Assembly (NCBI RefSeq): GCF_023544665.1
Contig: NZ_JAMJFL010000022.1
Coordinates: 1 to 64,000, forward strand
Length of the DNA: 64,000 nucleotides
Source of the DNA: Streptomyces sp. YS415
GTDB lineage: Bacteria > Actinomycetota > Actinomycetes > Streptomycetales > Streptomycetaceae
Reading direction: 5' to 3'
Shown: positions 58,867 to 64,000 of the stretch, in pieces
How the letters are laid out: every line of letters begins with the position of its first letter
Position numbering within the stretch: position 1 is the stretch's first letter
The notes under the pieces: model-generated
Database searches by the model: none
The model's input: the letters and a program-made list of their open reading frames with translations, nothing else
What the model was told of the DNA's origin: nothing
Position numbers and translations under genes: made by a program

Positions 58867-60048
58867 CTAGCGTTTTTGTCTCACTCGTACGTGGGGCTCG
58901 GCGCTGCGGGCGAGGAGTGCGGCCCCGATCAGCGCGCCGACGGCGACGAGTGTGGTGCCCCGCATGCCGATGGCGTCCAGCAGCGGCCCGGCGAGGGCCG
59001 TGCCGAGGGCGCCGACGGCGAAGTACAGCACCAGGTAGGCGCCGCTGAGGCTGCCGGAGTCGGCGGGGTCGATGCCGATGACGAGGCTCTGGTTGGCCGC
59101 CTGGGCGACGAAGCAGCCCGCGTCGAACACCGCGAGGCCGACGGCGACGGCCGCGAGGTCGTCCGGGGCGCAGGCGATCAGCAGGGTGCCGCACGCCGCG
59201 ACGGCCACGGCGCCGGTCATCACGGTGTGCGGGCCGTGGCGGTCGACGAGGCGCCCGGTGAACGGCAGGACGGCGAACCCGAGCAGCCCGGCCAGGCCGA
59301 ACAGGCCGATGGCGGTGGGGTCCAGGGAGTGCGGGGGCCGGGCCAGGGCGAGCGCGAGGCCGACCCAGAGCAGGGTGAAGGCGAGGTACCACAGCCCTCC
59401 GGTGGCGACCGCCCGGCGCAGCCGCGCCTCGCGCAGCGGGAGCCGGGGCAGGGCGGCCAGCGCGGTGCGGTAGGGGCTGCGGGCCCGGGGCCGTTCGCCG
59501 GGCAGGAGCGCCGCGGCCGCACCCGCGCCGAGCAGGGCGAGGGCGGCACAGGCCAGGAGCATCGCGCGCCAGCCGAGCAGGTCGGTGAGGGCGCCGCCGA
59601 CGAGTCGGCTGAGCAGGATGCCGGCGGACAGGCCGGTCGCCACGAGCGCGACGGCGGCGCCGCGGCGGCCGGGTGCGGCCAGGCGTCCCGCGATGACGCT
59701 CGCCTGGGCGGCGACCGAGGCGGCGGCGCCGATGACCAGGTGGGCGGCCACCAGTACGGCCGCGTCGGAGGCGGTGGCGGCCAGGACGAGACCGGCGGTC
59801 AGGGCGGTGAAGTGGGCGGCGACCAGGCGGTTCGGGGCGATGCGGTCGGCCAGGGGCAGCAGCAGGGCGAACCCGGTCATGGAGCCGGCGAGGGCGGCGG
59901 ACGGGACGAGGCTGATCGCGGAGAGCGGGACGTCCAGGTCGGCGGCGACGACGGTGAGGGCGGGCTGGAGGGTGTAGTTGTCGGCTATAGCCGTACCGGC
60001 CATGGCGGCGAGCAGGGCGGTGCCGCCCCGGCGCGGGGTTCGGTTCAC
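58867..60048 (-). CDS. MFS transporter
   Basis: A 393-residue major facilitator superfamily protein with about 12 membrane helices, probably a drug or metabolite exporter. The loop after helix 2 has LADRIAPNRL, a weakened form of the MFS motif A, and FTGRLVDRHGPHTVM in the central loop is its second-half counterpart. It is coupled to the upstream XRE-cupin regulator gene by a four-base GTGA overlap, so the regulator probably controls it. Substrate unknown. Confidence 0.92.
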   Translation of the reverse strand: MNRTPRRGGTALLAAMAGTAIADNYTLQPALTVVAADLDVPLSAISLVPSAALAGSMTGFALLLPLADRIAPNRLVAAHFTALTAGLVLAATASDAAVLVAAHLVIGAAASVAAQASVIAGRLAAPGRRGAAVALVATGLSAGILLSRLVGGALTDLLGWRAMLLACAALALLGAGAAAALLPGERPRARSPYRTALAALPRLPLREARLRRAVATGGLWYLAFTLLWVGLALALARPPHSLDPTAIGLFGLAGLLGFAVLPFTGRLVDRHGPHTVMTGAVAVAACGTLLIACAPDDLAAVAVGLAVFDAGCFVAQAANQSLVIGIDPADSGSLSGAYLVLYFAVGALGTALAGPLLDAIGMRGTTLVAVGALIGAALLARSAEPHVRVRQKR

Positions 60049-60632
60049 GGCCGCGAGGCCCTGCTGAGGACCACGGCGTAACGGCAGGCGTCCGTGCCGG
60101 TGTTGGCGAAGACACGCGGGGCGGGGTCGCCGAGTTCGATGATGTCCCCGGCGCCGAGGTCATGGACGGTGTCGCCGTCCTCGAAGGTGAGCCGGCCCTC
60201 CAGGACCCATACGAGCTGGTGGAGGAAGGCGAAGGCGGCGGCCGGATAGGGGACGCGGGCCCCCGGCGGGAGGTGGATCTCGGCGATCTCGGCGGGGAAG
60301 CGCGGCGAGGTGATCTGGCGGCGCCGGTAGCCGGTCTCCGGGTCGGTCCACTCGGCGTCGTCGGCCCGCCGCCGTACGCCCACCGCCTGCGTCTGGGCCG
60401 GGGGCTCCTCGGCCTGCGCGAGCAGGGATGCGACGCTGATCCGGAACGCCGCCGACAGTTTGCCCAGCACGACGGCCGTGGGGTTGCTCTCGCCGCGCTC
60501 GATCCGGTTGATCATCGCCCGGGAGACCCCGGAGGCGTCCGCGAGCTGGGCCAGCGTCCACCGGCGGCGCTCGCGCTCCGCACGGATGCGGGTGGCGATG
60601 CGCTCCACGAGAGGATCTATCATATTGGACAT
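60045..60632 (-). CDS. XRE-family regulator with cupin domain
   Basis: A 195-residue two-domain regulator. The N-terminal helix-turn-helix is TLAQLADASGVSRAMINRIE; the C-terminal cupin contains LPPGARVPYP and VWVLEGRLTFEDGD. Such proteins sense small ligands and control transport or catabolic genes, here probably the coupled MFS gene. I place the start at ATG 60632 (ATG 60623 is possible). A palindrome at 60622-60643 overlaps the start, and an AT-rich TATATT lies 6 bases before it, so the transcript may be leaderless. Confidence 0.9.
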   Translation of the reverse strand: MSNMIDPLVERIATRIRAERERRRWTLAQLADASGVSRAMINRIERGESNPTAVVLGKLSAAFRISVASLLAQAEEPPAQTQAVGVRRRADDAEWTDPETGYRRRQITSPRFPAEIAEIHLPPGARVPYPAAAFAFLHQLVWVLEGRLTFEDGDTVHDLGAGDIIELGDPAPRVFANTGTDACRYAVVLSRASRP

Positions 60633-60643
60633 GATTCCAATAT
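60622..60643. promoter_or_regulatory. Palindromic operator overlapping the XRE-cupin start codon
   Basis: ATATTGGA (60622-60629) and TCCAATAT (60636-60643) form a perfect eight-base inverted repeat with a six-base spacer that includes the start codon. It lies in the gap between the XRE-cupin gene and the divergent acetyltransferase and is a likely autoregulatory site. Confidence 0.65.
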
Positions 60644-60660
60644 ACGAGAAGCGAGGGGGC

Positions 60661-61152
60661 GTGACGGTCCGCGCGGCACGGCCGGAGGACACCGAGGCCG
60701 TCGTCGCGATCCGCAACCACGCCGTCGAGCACTCGACGGCCCTGTGGACGCAGGTCCCGCACTCCCCCGCCGAGGGACAGGCGTGGTTCGCCGACCACCT
60801 CGAGCGCGGCTCGGCCCTGGTGGCGGAGGTGGCCGGGGAGATCGCCGGATACGCCTCCTACGCCCCCTGGCGGGCCCTGGAGGGCTACCGCCACACGGTG
60901 GAGGACTCGGTCTACGTCCGCGACGGCCACCAGGGTCTGGGCATCGGCGGCTCCCTGCTCACCGCGCTGATCGCCACGGCGCGCGCCACGGGGCAGCACA
61001 GCATGATCGCCGCCATCGAGTCGGGCAACAGCACGTCGATACGGCTGCACGAGCACCGCGGGTTCGATCACGTCGGCACGCTGAAGGAGGCCGGGACGAA
61101 GTTCGGCCGCTGGTTCGACCTGACCCTGATGCAGCTGCGGCTCGGCGGGTAG
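60661..61152 (+). CDS. GNAT N-acetyltransferase, phosphinothricin-acetyltransferase-like
   Basis: A 163-residue GNAT enzyme. It has EDTEAVVAIRNHAVEHSTALW at the start (quoted core VVAIRNHAVEHSTALW), VEDSVYVRDGHQGLGIGGSLL with the acetyl-CoA site, and ESGNSTSIRLHEHRGF, a signature of the Pat/Bar-like group. It may acetylate an amine toxin or amino acid. I chose GTG 60661 with AGGGGG upstream; ATG 60631 would start inside the palindrome. It is divergent from the XRE-cupin gene and may be part of the same regulon. Confidence 0.88.
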   Translation: MTVRAARPEDTEAVVAIRNHAVEHSTALWTQVPHSPAEGQAWFADHLERGSALVAEVAGEIAGYASYAPWRALEGYRHTVEDSVYVRDGHQGLGIGGSLLTALIATARATGQHSMIAAIESGNSTSIRLHEHRGFDHVGTLKEAGTKFGRWFDLTLMQLRLGG

Positions 61153-61243
61153 CGCGGGGCGTCCCGGGGGCCGCGCATGAGCCCGGGCGGGGCGGGAACC
61201 CGGTGATCACCGCAGTCCGCCCGCCATGAATCCGGAGAGTGCC

Positions 61244-61777
61244 ATGAGTCTGCTGCGTGTAGCCGGACGTCCGATGCTTGCCTCGATGTTCGTCGCCGGA
61301 GGCCTGGACTCCCTGCGCAACCCCAAGGACGTGGCCCCCGCCGCGGAGCCCGTCGTCCAGCCGATCACCGAACGGGTGGAGGCCCTGCCCGACCGCACGG
61401 AACAGCTGGTGCGGCTCAACGGCGCCGTCCAGGTCGCCGCGGGCGTCATGCTCGGCATCGGCCGGATGCCCCGGATCGCCGCGCTCGCCGTCGCGGCGAC
61501 GCTGGTGCCGACCACGCTGGCCGGCCACCGCTTCTGGGAGGAGGACGACCCGGACCAGCGGTCGCAGCAGCGCATCCACTTCCTGAAGAACATGTCGATG
61601 CTCGGCGGCCTGCTGATCGCCGCCGACGACACCGGCGGCTCCCCCTCCCTGGCCTGGCGCAGCCGCCACACCGCCAAGGGCCTGCGCCGCGACGCCCGCC
61701 TGGTCAGCCGCTCCGTGCGCACGACCGCCCGCCCGGCGGCAAAGGCGGCCGGCGCCCGCGCAAAGCTGTCCCGCTGA
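61244..61777 (+). CDS. DoxX-family membrane protein
   Basis: A 177-residue membrane protein of the DoxX family. The N-terminal helix region RPMLASMFVAGGLDSLRNP is followed by the VRLNGAVQVAAGVMLGIGRMPRIAALAVAA helices (core VRLNGAVQVAAGVMLGIGR), and FLKNMSMLGGLLIAADD. The C-terminal part is basic and rich in Arg. DoxX proteins are linked to electron transfer and redox protection in some bacteria, but the role is unproven. ATG 61244 follows GGAGAG. Confidence 0.9.
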   Translation: MSLLRVAGRPMLASMFVAGGLDSLRNPKDVAPAAEPVVQPITERVEALPDRTEQLVRLNGAVQVAAGVMLGIGRMPRIAALAVAATLVPTTLAGHRFWEEDDPDQRSQQRIHFLKNMSMLGGLLIAADDTGGSPSLAWRSRHTAKGLRRDARLVSRSVRTTARPAAKAAGARAKLSR

Positions 61778-62108
61778 CGCCGACCGGCGCTGCGTAGGGC
61801 GTGGTCCCGGCCGTACGACGCTCGGACCGGCCCTGCGCAAGCCACCCCCGTCCCCGCGCACCCGCCCCGGCCGGTCCGCCGCCTGCGGTCCGGCCGGCCG
61901 CCCCTTGGGCACCATCACGCCGGTTGCCGCGCCGGCCGCTTCCGGCTGCGCAGGCCGGTCTCGGGCAACTGCCCCACCACCTCGGGCACTCCGGACCTCC
62001 TCGCCCGGCACGGACTCCACAGGCGTGCGCGGCGGACAGGGCCGCGGGCCGCGAACGCCCGTGCAGGCAGGGGATGTTGACGCCCCTCAGCCGCCCGTCA
62101 GCCGCCCG
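61778..62108. other. Intergenic stretch with no gene recognised
   Basis: About 330 GC-rich bases between the DoxX-type gene and phosphoglucomutase, which converge. I see no gene with a ribosome site or family match. The right end carries an 11-base repeat (CAGCCGCCCGT, three copies at 62088-62119, the last imperfect) that overlaps the phosphoglucomutase stop codon. Confidence 0.6.
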
Positions 62109-63749
62109 TCAGCCGCCCAGGGCCGTCAGCACCACCGACCTGGCCTCCTCCTGGACCTGGCGCAGATGGTCCTCCCCGCGGAACGACTCGCCGTAGATCT
62201 TGTAGACGTCCTCCGTGCCCGAAGGCCGCGCCGCGAACCAGGCGTTGGCCGTGCACACCTTGATGCCGCCGAGTGCGGCGCCGTTGCCCGGGGCCTCGGT
62301 CAGGACCGCCGTGACCGGGTCCCCGGCGAGGGTGTCGGCGGTGACCTGCTGCGGTGACAGCTTCGCGAGGAGGGCCTTCTCCTCCCGGGACGCGGGTGCG
62401 TCGACACGCGCGTATGCGGGCGCGCCGAAGCGGTCGGTGAGATCGGCGTAGTGCCGCGACGGGGACTTGCCCGTGACCGCCGTGATCTCGGAGGCGAGCA
62501 GCGCCAGGATGATGCCGTCCTTGTCGGTGGTCCACACCGAGCCGTCCCGGCGCAGGAAGGACGCGCCCGCCGACTCCTCGCCGCCGAAGCCGAGGGTGCC
62601 GTCGGCCAGGCCGTCCACGAACCACTTGAATCCGACGGGGACTTCGACGAGCGGGCGGCCGACCTCCGCCGCGACCCGGTCGATCATGCTGGACGAGACC
62701 AGCGTCTTGCCGACCCCGGCGCCCGCCGGCCACCGCTCGCGGTGCGAGAAGAGGTAGGAGATCGCCACCGCCAGGTAGTGGTTGGGGTTCATCAGACCGC
62801 CGTCCGGGGTGACGATGCCGTGCCGGTCGGCGTCGGCGTCGTTGCCGGTGGCGATGTCGTACCGGTCGCGCTGCTCGATGAGCGAGGCCATGGCGTACGG
62901 CGAGGAGCAGTCCATGCGGATCTTGCCGTCCCAGTCCAGCGTCATGAAGCGCCAGGTGGGATCGGTGAGCGGATTGACCACGGTGAGGTCGAGCCGGTGC
63001 TGCTCGGCGATCCGGCCCCAGTAGGCCACCGAGGCGCCGCCCAGCGGGTCCGCGCCGATGCGTACGCCCGCGGTCCGGATCGCCTCCAGGTCCAGCACGT
63101 CCGGCAGGTCGGCCACGTACGTGCCGAGGAAGTCGTAGCGGCCGGTGCCGGGCGCGGCCAGGGCGCGGGCGTACGGGATGCGCCGTACGTCCTTCAGGCC
63201 GCCGGTGATGATCTCGTTGGCGCGGTCCTGGACCCAGGAGGTCGCGTCGGAACCGGCGGGGCCGCCGCTCGGCGGGTTGTACTTGAAGCCGCCGTCCGCG
63301 GGCGGGTTGTGCGAGGGGGTGACCACCACACCGTCGGCGAGGCCGGAGGTGCGGCCGCGGTTGTGCGCGAGGATGGCGTGCGAGACCGCCGGGGTGGGCG
63401 TGTAGCCGTCGGTCTGGTCGATGAGGACGGTGACGTCGTTGGCCGCGAACACCTCCAGCGCCGTGATCCGGGCGGGCTCCGACAGGGCGTGGGTGTCGGC
63501 GCCGAGGAAGAGGGGCCCGTCGGTGCCCTGGGCCGTGCGGTACTCGCAGATGGCCTGGCTGGTGGCGGCGATGTGGTCCTCGTTGAACGCCGCCGCGAGG
63601 GAGGAGCCGCGGTGTCCCGAGGTGCCGAACGCCACCCGCTGGCCCGGCTCGGCCGGGTCGGGGTGCAGCGCGTAGTACGCCGTCACCAGGCGGGCCACAT
63701 CGATCAGGTCCTCGGGCCCGGCGACCTGCCCCGCTCGCTCGTCCTGCAT
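62109..63749 (-). CDS. pgm: Phosphoglucomutase (alpha-D-glucose phosphate-specific)
   Basis: A 546-residue phosphoglucomutase that interconverts glucose-1- and glucose-6-phosphate. The active-site serine is in VVVTPSHNPPADGG, the metal loop is GNDADADRHGIV, the sugar-binding loop is GGEESAGASFLR, and the phosphate-binding PSGTEDVYKIYGES closes the protein. Length matches the bacterial alpha-phosphoglucomutase. It stands alone. Its stop codon lies in the 11-base repeat, which supplies further TGA codons in the other frames. Confidence 0.97.
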   Translation of the reverse strand: MQDERAGQVAGPEDLIDVARLVTAYYALHPDPAEPGQRVAFGTSGHRGSSLAAAFNEDHIAATSQAICEYRTAQGTDGPLFLGADTHALSEPARITALEVFAANDVTVLIDQTDGYTPTPAVSHAILAHNRGRTSGLADGVVVTPSHNPPADGGFKYNPPSGGPAGSDATSWVQDRANEIITGGLKDVRRIPYARALAAPGTGRYDFLGTYVADLPDVLDLEAIRTAGVRIGADPLGGASVAYWGRIAEQHRLDLTVVNPLTDPTWRFMTLDWDGKIRMDCSSPYAMASLIEQRDRYDIATGNDADADRHGIVTPDGGLMNPNHYLAVAISYLFSHRERWPAGAGVGKTLVSSSMIDRVAAEVGRPLVEVPVGFKWFVDGLADGTLGFGGEESAGASFLRRDGSVWTTDKDGIILALLASEITAVTGKSPSRHYADLTDRFGAPAYARVDAPASREEKALLAKLSPQQVTADTLAGDPVTAVLTEAPGNGAALGGIKVCTANAWFAARPSGTEDVYKIYGESFRGEDHLRQVQEEARSVVLTALGG

Positions 63750-63891
63750 CTCCGGCTCCTCAGCACGCTTCGACCGTCGCTTACGGATCTCATTTTCCCC
63801 TGCTGGGCGCCGGCACGCGCACCGGGCCGCCGTTGTGGCGCGGATCCGCCGGATGCGACGATACGGGCCGCCGAGCGAAGGGATGCGAGAC

Positions 63892-64000
63892 GTGCCGCAC
63901 GAGGAGCAACGCCCGCCCGCCGCAGCGCTGTTCGACGCGCTGGGTGCCGACTACGAGAAGGCGTTCGCCCACGCCCCCGCCCATCTGTCCGCCCTGGAGT
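63892..64000 (+). CDS. SAM-dependent methyltransferase, 5' end only (truncated by window edge)
   Basis: The first 36 codons of a gene running off the right edge. The reading from GTG 63892 (GAAGGG site nine bases before) gives AALFDALGADYEKAFAHAPA, the usual beginning of small class I methyltransferases in Streptomyces. ATG 63883 in the same frame is another possible start. The SAM motif lies outside the window, so the family call rests on the N-terminal pattern. Confidence 0.6.
   Translation, partial: MPHEEQRPPAAALFDALGADYEKAFAHAPAHLSALE

Noticed and set aside
63790..63984. Minus-strand open frame near the right edge
   Set aside because: It is antisense to the start of the methyltransferase gene and has no ribosome site or family features.
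1..64000. CRISPR arrays, tRNA or rRNA genes, insertion sequences
   Set aside because: No regular direct-repeat/spacer pattern, cloverleaf sequence or transposase motif was seen on reading; a tRNAscan or CRISPR search could confirm this.

Overview
The window is high-GC actinobacterial chromosome, almost certainly Streptomyces. The evidence is GC-rich third codon positions, many GTG starts, many four-base ATGA/GTGA gene overlaps, and a modular polyketide synthase next to many small one-component regulators. No rRNA, tRNA, CRISPR array or insertion sequence was seen.

1-12.4 kb is one edge of a polyether-type polyketide cluster. A truncated modular PKS on the minus strand starts with a KSQ-AT-ACP loading module and enters module 1. 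Two tandem SnoaL-fold proteins resembling the monensin epoxide hydrolases MonBI/MonBII follow, then a flavin epoxidase resembling MonCI, a large LuxR-family (LAL) activator and a type II thioesterase. The pairing of MonC-like epoxidase with MonB-like cyclases is the hallmark of polyether ionophore assembly. A short motif, (A)ACCCCT(A/G)A, recurs in the promoter regions of these genes and is a candidate box for the LAL protein.

12.9-16.8 kb holds two ThuA-like proteins, a Gfo/Idh/MocA oxidoreductase and a LacI regulator, probably a small sugar-derivative operon.

17.0-23.6 kb is a compact lipid-type locus: stand-alone ACP, single beta-ketoacyl-ACP synthase, acyl-ACP desaturase, cyclopropane-synthase-like methyltransferase, a convergent OlsB-like N-acyltransferase and an MMPL exporter. 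I read it as a candidate system that builds, modifies, transfers to an amine and exports a dedicated acyl chain.

23.6-38.1 kb is a catabolic block. A TetR regulator sits beside a CocE-type hydrolase and an oligopeptide-type ABC importer, with a facing amidase and solute-binding lipoprotein. Then come a DUF3237 protein, a MarR regulator and an SDR / amidohydrolase / acyl-CoA ligase / MaoC operon. Both ends of the block carry copies of the 3' end of a pirin gene; the right-hand copy belongs to a pirin pseudogene with internal deletions. This suggests recombination or insertion at a pirin locus.

38.7-64 kb is a mixed chromosomal region: two MarR-type regulators, a PepSY membrane protein, peptide deformylase, a disulfide oxidoreductase, thioredoxin, a 4-hydroxybenzoate module (LacI-pobA-aldehyde dehydrogenase), TetR/flavin reductase, LysR, an FkbM methyltransferase, a GlxA-type AraC regulator, a saccharopine dehydrogenase-like protein, a fructosamine-kinase-like protein, an OLD-type TOPRIM protein, a secreted trypsin-like protease, a TPR protein, an MFS/XRE-cupin pair, acetyltransferase, DoxX-like protein, phosphoglucomutase, and the start of a methyltransferase running off the right edge.
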